From an uncultured bacterium (GTDB taxonomy: Bacteria > Planctomycetota > UBA1135 > GCA-002686595): a stretch of 22,268 bases of DNA. Below are positions 1 through 6,999 of this stretch, one piece after another; position 1 is the first letter of the stretch, and each line of letters starts with the position of its first letter. The notes beneath the pieces are model-generated. The model made no database searches. It saw only the letters and a list, made by a program, of their open reading frames with translations, and was not told the DNA's origin. Both the position numbers and the translations under genes were made by a program. The stretch spans positions 1 to 22,268 of the forward strand of contig CADEGS010000049.1 in the NCBI GenBank assembly GCA_902826945.1. The letters run 5' to 3'.

Positions 1-88
1 GCGTGTAGAGCGAGTGGATGACGAGGTGCAGGAGCTCCTTCGTCTCGGCCTGGAAGGCCAGCGTCTCGGGGCCGGTCGTGGCGGTCAT
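1..88 (-). CDS. htpG: Molecular chaperone HtpG (Hsp90 family), N-terminal fragment
   Basis: Reading the minus strand from the ATG at 88-86 gives 29 codons before the window edge, so only the extreme N-terminus is present. The peptide contains the stretch LAFQAETKELLHLVIHSLYT, which matches the start of bacterial HtpG: the conserved F-Q-A-E-x-K-x-L-L-x-L-x-I-H-S-L-Y segment that opens the GHKL ATPase domain. HtpG is a cytosolic, ATP-dependent, dimeric chaperone involved in protein remodelling under stress. The ATP-binding residues lie outside the window. A TATGAT box lies about 54 nt upstream. The gene is divergent from the lipoprotein gene at 246. Identification rests on a short but very characteristic segment. 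Confidence 0.88.
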   Translation of the reverse strand, partial: MTATTGPETLAFQAETKELLHLVIHSLYT

Positions 89-141
89 GGCGTTCGTCGG
101 ATTCGCGTCGGCGCCCGCCGAGGGCGGGCGCGGGGCGGAGC

Positions 142-147
142 ATCATA
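142..147 (-). promoter_or_regulatory. Probable -10 box (TATGAT) of htpG
   Basis: On the minus strand the hexamer TATGAT, preceded by CCCC, stands alone in GC-rich DNA 54 nt before the htpG ATG. The CCCCTAT context resembles the -10 of heat-shock sigma-32 promoters, and a weak CTGCAAG lies 13 nt further upstream. The -10 is plausible. The heat-shock assignment is speculative. Confidence 0.5.
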
Positions 148-245
148 GGGGCCGGGGACGAGCGCTTGCAGCCCGCGCGCGGGCCCGGGCGCACGGCCCC
201 CCTATCCAGCGCGCGCCCGCGGCGCTAGAAAGGCGGACCGCCGCC

Positions 246-851
246 ATGCTCCGCACCGCGATCCTCGCCTCGGCCGCGCTCCTGTGCGCCGCCTGCGCCG
301 GCCTCGAGCGCGGCGCGGTGGTCGCCTCGACGGCCGACTTCCCCGGCTTCCCGGGCCAGGCGAAGAGCGGCGTCGTGTGGGCCGAGGGGACGTTCTACGC
401 GAACCACGCCGACGCGCTCGGCACCGACCTGCTGCGCCGCGGCGTGCTGCCGGTGGCGCTGCGCATCGGGCGGCGCGCGGACGACGGCCAGGCCTACCGG
501 CTGGCGAGCGACTTCGACCCGCACCTCTACCTCGCGGACGGCACGCCGCTCGACTGGATCGCGCCGGGCACGGGCGAGTGGGCCGAGCGCCAGCTCGCCG
601 ACCGCGTGGCCGAGCTCGGCCTGCGCGCGGGCCTGGTCGAGGACTGGGATCGCACGCGCCCGTCGTTCCTCTTCTTCCGGCTTCCCGAAGGGGCGCGCGT
701 GGACGGCGGCAGCGTGCTCGTGCGCTCGCACGGCCACTACCGCTCGCTGGAGCTCGCGCACTCGCTCGTGACCTTCGAGCTCACGGGCGACCGCGGCGCC
801 GAGACCGTGCACGTCGGGCTGGCGAGCGCGCGCTGGACGGGGCGGCGATGA
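246..851 (+). CDS. Probable lipoprotein of unknown function
   Basis: This gene encodes 201 residues. The ATG at 246 was chosen because it opens directly into a signal sequence: Arg at position 3, a hydrophobic run, then Cys17 preceded by CAA. That is a loose lipobox (position -3 is Cys rather than Leu), so export and lipidation are likely but not certain. A modest AGGCGG lies about 10 nt upstream. The mature part has no domain I recognise. A central stretch, roughly residues 60-105, reads like a beta-sandwich fold with alternating hydrophobics (VLPVALRI, then DPHLYLADG), and the C-terminal third ends in further beta-strand-like segments. The stop overlaps the start of the next gene (ATGA), so the two are almost certainly co-transcribed and coupled. 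No function is proposed. Confidence 0.75.
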   Translation: MLRTAILASAALLCAACAGLERGAVVASTADFPGFPGQAKSGVVWAEGTFYANHADALGTDLLRRGVLPVALRIGRRADDGQAYRLASDFDPHLYLADGTPLDWIAPGTGEWAERQLADRVAELGLRAGLVEDWDRTRPSFLFFRLPEGARVDGGSVLVRSHGHYRSLELAHSLVTFELTGDRGAETVHVGLASARWTGRR

Positions 852-1750
852 GGGCCGCGCGCGCCTGCCTGGCGCTCGCGCTCGCGTGCGCCGCCTGCTC
901 CTCGCCGCGCGGCTTCGACCAGGCGCGCGCGCGGCTCGGCACGGGGCTGAGCGCGCTCGAGGCCGGCGACGAGCGCGCCGTGGACCGCGAGGCGTGCGCC
1001 GTGCTGGCCGCGACGCAGGACGACCCGCGCGCGCACGCGCTGCAGCGCTTCTTCGCCGCCTGGCTCCTGGCGCAGGCGCACGCGCGCGCGGCCGAGGGCG
1101 CGCCCTTCCTGGAGGAGAGCACGAGCGCGCGCGGGGCGATCGGGCCGATCGGGCGGCGCGAGGCCGAGCCCGACCGCCGCCCGGCGCCGGACGCGCACCG
1201 CGTGGCCAGCGTCTACCACGCGAGCCAGGCGCGCGCGCTGTACGGCGCGGCGGCGCGCTCGGGGCCGACGCGCGAGGGCACGTCGCTCGTGCCCGACGCG
1301 CTGTGGGACTTCGGCGTCGACGCCGCCGACGCGAACCTGCAGATCCTGCTCGCCACGACCTACCACCGCCTCGGCTTCCGCTCGGAGGTGGCGAAGACGC
1401 TGGCGCGCTCGCCCGAGCTGCTCGAGCTCGCGCGCGCGCTGGAGACGCTCGAGCGCTACCGCGTGCCCGCCGCGCTGCGCCCGTGGTCCTGCGCGATGGT
1501 CTTCGACCACCTGCGCGCGACGAACGAGGAGGAGGCCTACCGCTTCGCCGTCGCCGCGATCGAGGGCGGCGAGCGCTTCGGCCACGCGCTGCCCGCGCCC
1601 GAGGTCGCGCGCCTCGAGGACTGGATCCTGCACGGCGCCAGCGTGCAGTTCGTCGACCCGCGCTCGCAGACGCCCTACCTGCCCGGCGCGACGCGCAGCC
1701 CGATCTCGGGCACGCCGCACGTCGAGTACGTGCCGGTCGAGCGGCGCTAG
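848..1750 (+). CDS. Probable lipoprotein of unknown function, coupled to the upstream lipoprotein gene
   Basis: This gene encodes 300 residues, starting at an ATG that overlaps the previous stop (ATGA at 848-851). The N-terminus is a short basic segment, then an Ala/Leu/Cys-rich hydrophobic stretch ending in ACAAC-SS. Cys17 is the likely lipidation site, although residue -3 is again Cys. The rest is mostly alpha-helical in appearance, with Ala/Glu/Arg-rich amphipathic helices around residues 25-85 and 150-260. This could be a TPR-like solenoid, but no clear repeat is visible. The C-terminus (from about residue 265) is richer in Pro, Ser and Gly and looks extended. Its partner upstream is also envelope-associated, so a shared surface or periplasmic role is likely. 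I do not recognise the family. Confidence 0.75.
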   Translation: MRAARACLALALACAACSSPRGFDQARARLGTGLSALEAGDERAVDREACAVLAATQDDPRAHALQRFFAAWLLAQAHARAAEGAPFLEESTSARGAIGPIGRREAEPDRRPAPDAHRVASVYHASQARALYGAAARSGPTREGTSLVPDALWDFGVDAADANLQILLATTYHRLGFRSEVAKTLARSPELLELARALETLERYRVPAALRPWSCAMVFDHLRATNEEEAYRFAVAAIEGGERFGHALPAPEVARLEDWILHGASVQFVDPRSQTPYLPGATRSPISGTPHVEYVPVERR

Positions 1751-1773
1751 GCGCGCACGCCCTCCGGCCCGCG

Positions 1774-2409
1774 TCAGCCCCCCGCGTCGCGGCGCGTCGA
1801 GGGCTGTGCCGGCTCCGCGCGCCGGCGGGCGAGCAGGCGCCAGGCGAGCACGGTCGAGGGCAGGTCGAGCGAGAACGCGACCGAGCGCAGCTCGTCGATG
1901 GCGAGGTGCGGCTCGACCGCCTCGACGAGGTCGCGCGCCGAGCGCCGCGGCGGGCCGTGGTCGCGCGCGGGGCCCTCGGTGCTGCCGGACAGGCTGAGCC
2001 AGCGACCGCCGACGCGGAGCGCCTCGGCCGCGCGCGCCGCGAAGCGGGCGCGCTCGGCCGGCTCGTCGAAGACGTGCAGGACGCCGCGGTCGAAGACGAG
2101 GTCGTAGGGCCCGCCGGGCGCGCCGGCCGCGAGCGCGTCGTGCACGAGGAAGCGCGCGCGCGCGCCCGAGGCCGCGCGCTTCGCGAGGGCCTTCTCGATC
2201 GCCAGCGGGGCGACGTCGAAGGCGGTCACCTCGAACCCGCGCTGCGCCAGCCACAGCGCGTTCGTGCCCGTGCCGCAGCCGATCTCGAGCAGGCGCCCGG
2301 GCGCGAGCTCGGCGCTCTCGACCAGCGCGACGAGCTGCGGGTCCGGCTCGCCCTCGTCCCAGGGCGTGTTCCCCGTCGCGTAGCGCTCGTTCCAGTCGTG
2401 GGCGGTCAT
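1774..2409 (-). CDS. Class I SAM-dependent methyltransferase (small, TPMT/TehB-like)
   Basis: This gene encodes 211 residues. The start is the ATG at 2409-2407. The N-terminus DWNERYATGNTPWDEG resembles the lead-in of the thiopurine/tellurite-type small methyltransferase group. The Rossmann SAM site is clear: motif I LLEIGCGTG at residues 40-48, an acidic strand end in VTAFDVAP (Asp65), and motif IV-like YDLVFDRGVLHV at 102-113. The substrate cannot be read from the sequence. Members of this group methylate small sulfur, selenium or tellurium compounds or other small molecules. There is no Shine-Dalgarno, and a TACGCT box ends 7 nt before the ATG, suggesting a leaderless message. The gene is convergent with the lipoprotein pair and divergent from the gene at 2533. 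Confidence 0.85.
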   Translation of the reverse strand: MTAHDWNERYATGNTPWDEGEPDPQLVALVESAELAPGRLLEIGCGTGTNALWLAQRGFEVTAFDVAPLAIEKALAKRAASGARARFLVHDALAAGAPGGPYDLVFDRGVLHVFDEPAERARFAARAAEALRVGGRWLSLSGSTEGPARDHGPPRRSARDLVEAVEPHLAIDELRSVAFSLDLPSTVLAWRLLARRRAEPAQPSTRRDAGG

Positions 2410-2416
2410 GCAAGGA

Positions 2417-2422
2417 AGCGTA
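2417..2422 (-). promoter_or_regulatory. Probable -10 box (TACGCT), leaderless methyltransferase mRNA
   Basis: The minus-strand box reads cTACGCT. Only seven bases (TCCTTGC) separate it from the ATG at 2409, so transcription would begin at or next to the start codon. No Shine-Dalgarno can fit. No recognisable -35 was seen. Confidence 0.55.
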
Positions 2423-2520
2423 GCCGAGTCCGGCGCGGATCCGGCCCGATCGCGCGCCGCGCGCATCCTGCCCCCGGCCGCCTGCCGGCCCGCCCGCGGC
2501 GATCCCGGGGGCGGCGCGGC

Positions 2521-2526
2521 TACACT
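2521..2526 (+). promoter_or_regulatory. Probable -10 box (TACACT), leaderless CRL-protein mRNA
   Basis: The hexamer is preceded by C and followed by six bases (CCTCGC) before the GTG at 2533. This is the same geometry as the methyltransferase promoter on the other strand of the same 123-nt divergent region. No recognisable -35 was seen. Confidence 0.55.
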
Positions 2527-2532
2527 CCTCGC

Positions 2533-3975
2533 GTGCGCCTGGTGCTCGCCATCGCCCTGGGCCTCTCCGCGCTCGCGCTCCTGCTCGTGCTGCGCTCCGG
2601 TGGTCGCTCGGAGCTCGTGCCCCCGCCGGGCGGCACCGCGCGCGCCGCGCACGCGGGCAGCGACCTGCAGCCGCCGCCGGCGCGCGGCGCGACGCGCGAG
2701 GAGGTCGTACCCGGGGAGCCGCCGGCGGGAGCGCCGGGAGAGCGCCCGCCGCAGCAGCCGCCGACCCTCGTGCTCGAGGGCGTCGTGCTCGACCGCGGAG
2801 ACCCGAGCACGTGGTCCTCGTTCCCGTCCATCCGGCTCGCCGTCGAGGCGGGTCCGACGGAAGCTCCCGGGAGCGCCGTCCTCGATCCGAGCCGCACCCC
2901 CGTCTGCGCGGCGCAGGTGCTCGCGCGCACCTGGGACGGGTTCGAGCGCCGCGCCCTCGGCGCCGCGACCACCGACGCCGCGGGCCGCTGGCGCATCGAG
3001 GTCGAGGAAGGCGAGCTGCCTCCCGCGCGGATCGGCGTCGAGGTCCTCGCGCAGGCCGACGGCCACGCGCCCGTCGTGCGCGCCCAGCCACGCCCCTTTC
3101 CCCTGCCCGCGCAGCTCTCCTTCGAGCACGCGCTGCCCGCGCTGCCTCTGCCCGCGGGCCGCGTGCTGCTCGAGGACGGCTCGCCGGCCGCCTGCGCGCG
3201 GGTCGCGCTCCAGGGCGGCGATCCCGACGAGATCGAGGAGATCGCGGAGGGGGTGCGGATCGCGAAGGAGATCCACGGCACGGCGCTCACGGACGAGCGC
3301 GGCCTGTACTGGCTGGCGGTCGGGGGGGCCATCGTGCCGGCCGGCGTCTACCGCCTGTCGGCCCGCCGGGGCGAGCTGAGCACCGAGCTCGTGCTCCCGC
3401 CGGGCCTGGCTGCGCTGCCCGAGCGCCTGCCCGACCTGGTCCTGCGCGAGAGCGACGCCTCTTTCGCCGGACGCGTGGTCGCCGCGGACGGGGTCCCCCT
3501 GCCCGGCGTGCGCGTCGAGGCGCGCGGGCTGCCCGCCGCGGCGCAGGAGGACCCGGCGCAGGTCAGCGCCGTGTGGACGGACCGGTTCGGCCGCTTCCGC
3601 TTCCGCGGCTTGCCGCCGGGCGCGCGCGAGCTGCGCGTGCCCTGGGACGCGGCGCGCGTGCAGGCCGAGCCGGGGGGTCCCGAGCTGCTCTTGCGGCTGG
3701 CGACCCCGTGCGCGATCGTGTCGCTCGCCGACGCCGGCGGCCGCGTGCTGCGCGGCCCGGTCCAGGCCTTCGCGCGCCATCCGGACCGGCCGCGCGACGA
3801 GGTGGGCACGCTGCGCACGACCCTCAACGAGGCCGGCTGCGCGGTCTTCCCGCTGCGGCCGGAGGACGCGCCGCTCGAGCTCTTCGCCGAGTCTCCCGAC
3901 GGCGCGCAGGCGCGACGGCTGGTCGCTGGCGGGCGCTCGCAGGCGGTCCGTCTCGTCGTCGCCGCGCCGCGCTGA
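2533..3975 (+). CDS. Membrane-anchored protein with carboxypeptidase-regulatory-like (CRL) domains
   Basis: This gene encodes 480 residues, starting at GTG 2533. The start is set by the TACACT box just upstream and by the hydrophobic helix that begins at once (residues 2-20), a signal anchor or uncleaved signal peptide. A Pro/Ala-rich linker follows (about 26-78). The rest is a chain of beta-sandwich domains: about 79-190, 205-290, 310-390 and 395-475. The third is the clearest CarboxypepD_reg-like unit, with FAGRVVAADGVPLPGVRVEARG, then TDRFGRFRFRGLPPGARELRV (two segments of one domain). The second carries the same LTDERGLYWL turn. These domains are usually structural or ligand-binding, not catalytic, and I see no catalytic motif. 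The protein resembles in design the C-terminal half of the sigma-factor fusion at 14940. It probably faces the periplasm or cell surface. Function unknown. Confidence 0.8.
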   Translation: MRLVLAIALGLSALALLLVLRSGGRSELVPPPGGTARAAHAGSDLQPPPARGATREEVVPGEPPAGAPGERPPQQPPTLVLEGVVLDRGDPSTWSSFPSIRLAVEAGPTEAPGSAVLDPSRTPVCAAQVLARTWDGFERRALGAATTDAAGRWRIEVEEGELPPARIGVEVLAQADGHAPVVRAQPRPFPLPAQLSFEHALPALPLPAGRVLLEDGSPAACARVALQGGDPDEIEEIAEGVRIAKEIHGTALTDERGLYWLAVGGAIVPAGVYRLSARRGELSTELVLPPGLAALPERLPDLVLRESDASFAGRVVAADGVPLPGVRVEARGLPAAAQEDPAQVSAVWTDRFGRFRFRGLPPGARELRVPWDAARVQAEPGGPELLLRLATPCAIVSLADAGGRVLRGPVQAFARHPDRPRDEVGTLRTTLNEAGCAVFPLRPEDAPLELFAESPDGAQARRLVAGGRSQAVRLVVAAPR

Positions 3976-4019
3976 CGCGCGCGCGTCCCGATCCGCCGGA
4001 GCGCACCGGCCTAGCCGGG

Positions 4020-5369
4020 CTAGCGCTTCCAGCCGCGCACGGCCTCGCGCAGGAAGGTCGCGACCTCGTCGGCCTTGACGCGGTCCTGCTCCATCGAGTC
4101 GCGGTGGCGCACGGTGACGACGCCCTGCGCGAGCGTGTCGCCGTCGATCGTGACGCAGAAGGGCGTGCCGACCTCGTCCTGGCGGCGGTAGCGGCGGCCG
4201 ATGGCGGCCTTCTCGTCGTAGAAGGTCGTGAAGCCGGCCAGGCGCAGCTCCTCCTCGAGCGCGAGCGCGCGCTCGGGCATGCCGTCCTTCTTGACCAGCG
4301 GGAAGACGCCGACGGTCACGGGCGCGATCTCGGGGTGCAGGTGCAGCACGACGCGCGTGTCCTTCTCGAGCGCCTGCTCCTCGTAGGCGTCGATCAGGAA
4401 GGTCAGCGCCATGCGGTCGATGCCGCCCGCGGGCTCGATCACCCACGGGACGTAGTGCTCCTTGGTCTCGGGGTCGAAGTACTCGAGCTTCGTGCCCGAG
4501 GCCTCGGAGTGGCGCTTGAGGTCGAAGTCGGTGCGGCAGGCGATGCCCTCGAGCTCGCCCCAGCCGAAGGGGTACTCGTACTCGACGTCGCAGGTGGCGG
4601 TCGAGTAGTGCGCGAGCTCGTCCCGGTCGTGGTCGCGCAGGCGCAGGCGCTCCGCGCGGATGCCGAGGTCGGTGTACCAGCGGAAGCGCTCCGCGCGCCA
4701 GAAGGCGTACCAGCGGTCGTTCTCGGCGGGCGGCACGAAGTACTCCATCTCCGCCTGCTCGAACTCGCGCATGCGGAAGACGAAGTTGCCGGGCGTGATC
4801 TCGTTGCGGAACGACTTCCCGATCTGCGCGATGCCGAAGGGCGGCTTCAGGCGCGAGGCGTTGAGCACGTTCAGGAAGTTGAGGAAGATGCCCTGCGCGG
4901 TCTCGGGGCGCAGGTAGGCGATCGAGGCGGCGTCCTCGACCGGCCCGACGTTCGTCTTGAACATCAGGTTGAAGGAGCGCGGCGCGGTCAGCTCGCCGTC
5001 GCACTCGCCCGGGCGCTTCGACGGCTTCTGCGGGCAGCGCGCGTCCTCGAGCTTGTCGGCGCGGAAGCGGCCCTTGCAGGTCTTGCAGTCCACCATCGGG
5101 TCGGTGAAGCCGCCCACGTGGCCGGAGACCTCCCACACGCGCGGGTTCTGCAGGATGGCCGAGTCGAGCCCGACGACGTCCGGCCGGCGCGTGACGACGC
5201 GGCTCCACCAGGCGTCCTTGACGCGCCGCTTCAGCTCGACGCCCAGCGGCCCGTAGTCGTAGGTGTTGCCGATCCCGCCGTAGATCTCCGAGGCCTGGAA
5301 GATGAACCCCCTGCGCTTGCACAGGGAGACGATCTTCTCCATGAAGGCGGTGTCCTTGGTCTGGCTCAT
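4020..5369 (-). CDS. glyQS: Glycine--tRNA ligase, dimeric (alpha2) type
   Basis: This gene encodes 449 residues. The enzyme charges tRNA-Gly with glycine using ATP in the cytosol. It is a class II synthetase of the homodimeric kind (archaeal/eukaryotic-like, also found in many bacteria), not the alpha2beta2 GlyQ/GlyS kind. Visible features are YGPLGVELKR near residues 39-48, a likely zinc knuckle with Cys95, Cys98, Cys112 and Cys123, motif 2 with FRNE at 188-191 followed by REFEQAEMEYF, motif 3 GGIDRMALTFL at 315-325, and the C-terminal anticodon-binding domain from about 345 to the end. Length is as expected for compact bacterial members. The ATG at 5369 has a good Shine-Dalgarno (GGAGGAG, 9 nt spacing), and a TACACT box lies further upstream. 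It is a single gene with its own promoter. Confidence 0.95.
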   Translation of the reverse strand: MSQTKDTAFMEKIVSLCKRRGFIFQASEIYGGIGNTYDYGPLGVELKRRVKDAWWSRVVTRRPDVVGLDSAILQNPRVWEVSGHVGGFTDPMVDCKTCKGRFRADKLEDARCPQKPSKRPGECDGELTAPRSFNLMFKTNVGPVEDAASIAYLRPETAQGIFLNFLNVLNASRLKPPFGIAQIGKSFRNEITPGNFVFRMREFEQAEMEYFVPPAENDRWYAFWRAERFRWYTDLGIRAERLRLRDHDRDELAHYSTATCDVEYEYPFGWGELEGIACRTDFDLKRHSEASGTKLEYFDPETKEHYVPWVIEPAGGIDRMALTFLIDAYEEQALEKDTRVVLHLHPEIAPVTVGVFPLVKKDGMPERALALEEELRLAGFTTFYDEKAAIGRRYRRQDEVGTPFCVTIDGDTLAQGVVTVRHRDSMEQDRVKADEVATFLREAVRGWKR

Positions 5370-5402
5370 GGGCGCGCGCTCCTCCGGTCGCGAGGGCGGC
5401 GG

Positions 5403-5408
5403 AGTGTA
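5403..5408 (-). promoter_or_regulatory. Probable -10 box (TACACT) of glyQS
   Basis: The minus-strand cTACACT lies 33 nt before the glyQS ATG, giving a short leader that holds GGAGGAG (5385-5379). It falls in the 78-nt gap after the upstream small gene, so glyQS can be transcribed on its own. Confidence 0.5.
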
Positions 5409-5447
5409 GCGGGAAGGCGCGAGCGGGGCTCGTGCGCCGGGCCGCTC

Positions 5448-5645
5448 TCAGCGCGGCTCGTCGGCCGGCTCGTCGAGCGCTCCGGGCGTCGTGTCCGCCG
5501 GCTCCGCCCGGGGCTTCCCGCCCGCGCCGAGCGGAGGCTCGCCCGGCTTCTGGGGCGCGAGCCAGTCCATGAAGACCGCGAGCCACAGCGCGGCCAGCAC
5601 CGCCAGCACGACGAGGGCGACGCGGATGCGGCGGCGGCGGCTCAT
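5448..5645 (-). CDS. Small single-pass membrane protein, unknown function
   Basis: This gene encodes 65 residues. The start is the ATG at 5645, after which comes a strongly basic MSRRRRIR, one hydrophobic helix (about residues 9-29, VALVVLAVLAALWLAVF), and a Pro/Gly/Ala/Glu-rich hydrophilic tail of about 35 residues. The positive-inside rule places the N-terminus in the cytoplasm and the tail outside. A TAGATT box stands 7 nt before the ATG. The presence of that box in the right place, plus a sensible membrane topology, is the main reason to accept such a small gene. It lies upstream of and co-directional with glyQS but appears to have a separate promoter. No family is recognised. Confidence 0.6.
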   Translation of the reverse strand: MSRRRRIRVALVVLAVLAALWLAVFMDWLAPQKPGEPPLGAGGKPRAEPADTTPGALDEPADEPR

Positions 5646-5652
5646 GCTCCCG

Positions 5653-5658
5653 AATCTA
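5653..5658 (-). promoter_or_regulatory. Probable -10 box (TAGATT), leaderless small membrane protein mRNA
   Basis: The minus-strand cTAGATT is followed by CGGGAGC and then the ATG at 5645. The GGGAG could look like a Shine-Dalgarno, but it is too close to the ATG and would lie upstream of the expected transcription start. Confidence 0.45.
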
Positions 5659-5744
5659 GCGTGCGGGGCGCGGCGGCGTCGATCCGCCGCGCGTCGCACG
5701 TCGCTGCCCGCGCGCCGGCGCTGCCGCGCCCCCGCCCGCGGTCC

Positions 5745-5750
5745 TATACT
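5745..5750 (+). promoter_or_regulatory. Probable -10 box (TATACT) of mqnC-mqnE
   Basis: This is the box closest to the sigma-70 consensus in the window, preceded by CC and followed by ten bases (CCCTGTCCCG) before the mqnC ATG. The leader would be only about 0-4 nt. CTGCCG at 5721-5726 is a weak -35 candidate at the right spacing. Confidence 0.6.
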
Positions 5751-5760
5751 CCCTGTCCCG

Positions 5761-6999
5761 ATGGCTGCCCCGTCCCAGGCCCTGCGCCCCCGCCCCGCCC
5801 AGGAATGGGCGGCGCCGCTCGCCTCCGCCGCGCACGGCGGGCCGTTCGCGGGCGAGCTGGCGCGCGTCGCCGGCAAGGTCGAGGACGGCGCGCGCGTCAC
5901 GGCCGCGGAGGCGCTGCTCTTGCACGAGCAGGCCGACCTCCTGACGCTGATGCGCCTCGCCGACCTGGTGCGCGCGCGCAAGCACCCCGCGGGCGTCGTC
6001 ACCTACATCGTCGACCGCAACGTCAACCCGACCAACGTCTGCATCACCGACTGCGGCTTCTGCGCCTTCTACCGCCGGCCCAAGCACGCGGAGGCGTACG
6101 TGCTGCCGCGCGAGGAGATCGTGCGCAAGGTGGCCGAGACGGCGGCGCTCGGCGGCCGGCAGATCCTGATGCAGGGCGGCCACCACCCGAGCCTGAAGAG
6201 CGACTGGTGGTGCGACCTGCTCGCCGACCTGCGCGCGCGCTTCCCGCAGGTGAACGCGCACGCGCTCTCGGCGCCCGAGCTCGACCACCTCGCGCGCATC
6301 GAGAAGCGCCCGGTCGAGGACGTGATCGCCGACCTCGTGGCGGCCGGCCTGGGCAGCGTGCCCGGCGCGGGCGCCGAGATCCTGAGCGAGCGCGTGCGCG
6401 CGATCATCGCGCCCAAGAAGACCTCGACCGAGCGCTGGCTGGAGGTGCACCGCAGGGTGCACGAGGCGGGCCTGCGCTCGAGCGCCACGATGATGTACGG
6501 CCACGTCGAGACGGCGGCCGAGCGCGTCGAGCACCTGGCGCACCTGCGCGCGCTGCAGGACGAGACCGGCGGCTTCACCGCCTTCGCCTGCTGGAACATG
6601 CAGCCCGACGGCGTGCCGGAGGAGCACCTGTACCCCGAGCGCACGACGCCGGCCGTCTACCTGCGCGTGAACGCGCTGGCGCGCATCGTGCTCGACAACG
6701 TGGACCACCTGCAGACCTCGTACGTCACGCAGGGCATGAAGCTGGCGCAGGCGAGCCTGCGCGCGGGCTGCGACGACTTCGGCGGCACGATGCTCGAGGA
6801 GAACGTCGTCTCGGCCGCGGGCTGCTTCCACCTCGAGTCGATCGAGACGATCGAGCGCACCATCGAGGGCGCGGGCTTCGCGCCGCGCCGGCGCAACACC
6901 TGGTACGGGATCGACGACGAGCGCCACGGCGCGCCGCCCGCGCCCGCCAGCCGCGAGGAGGCCGCCACGCACCGCGCCGCCGCGAGGAGCGCGCGGTGA
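5761..6999 (+). CDS. mqnC: Cyclic dehypoxanthinyl futalosine synthase (MqnC), radical SAM
   Basis: This gene encodes 412 residues. MqnC cyclises dehypoxanthine futalosine in the futalosine route to menaquinone, using a 4Fe-4S cluster and S-adenosylmethionine. The radical SAM cysteines are in NPTNVCITDCGFCAFYR (Cys94, Cys98, Cys101). Family-typical segments follow: ILMQGGHHPSL (135-145), SVPGAGAEILSERV (199-212, with Ala where Gly is usual in PGGGAE), IIAPKKTSTERWLEVH, and SATMMYGHVET (241-251). The order MMYGHVET and the PGxGAEIL plus IxPxK pattern favour MqnC over MqnE. The C-terminal 20 or so residues are Ala/Arg-rich and probably disordered. The ATG at 5761 follows a TATACT box with no Shine-Dalgarno. 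It overlaps mqnE by four bases, implying coupled translation. Confidence 0.88.
   Translation: MAAPSQALRPRPAQEWAAPLASAAHGGPFAGELARVAGKVEDGARVTAAEALLLHEQADLLTLMRLADLVRARKHPAGVVTYIVDRNVNPTNVCITDCGFCAFYRRPKHAEAYVLPREEIVRKVAETAALGGRQILMQGGHHPSLKSDWWCDLLADLRARFPQVNAHALSAPELDHLARIEKRPVEDVIADLVAAGLGSVPGAGAEILSERVRAIIAPKKTSTERWLEVHRRVHEAGLRSSATMMYGHVETAAERVEHLAHLRALQDETGGFTAFACWNMQPDGVPEEHLYPERTTPAVYLRVNALARIVLDNVDHLQTSYVTQGMKLAQASLRAGCDDFGGTMLEENVVSAAGCFHLESIETIERTIEGAGFAPRRRNTWYGIDDERHGAPPAPASREEAATHRAAARSAR

Noticed and set aside
3976..4019. CCGGC-CTA-GCCGG repeat between convergent genes as a terminator
   Set aside because: The five-base stem has no T-rich tail on either strand.
1774..5586. Minus-strand 1270-codon frame suggesting a giant protein
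   Set aside because: It joins shadow sequence to the real methyltransferase. A TACGCT box and ATG at 2409 mark the true start.
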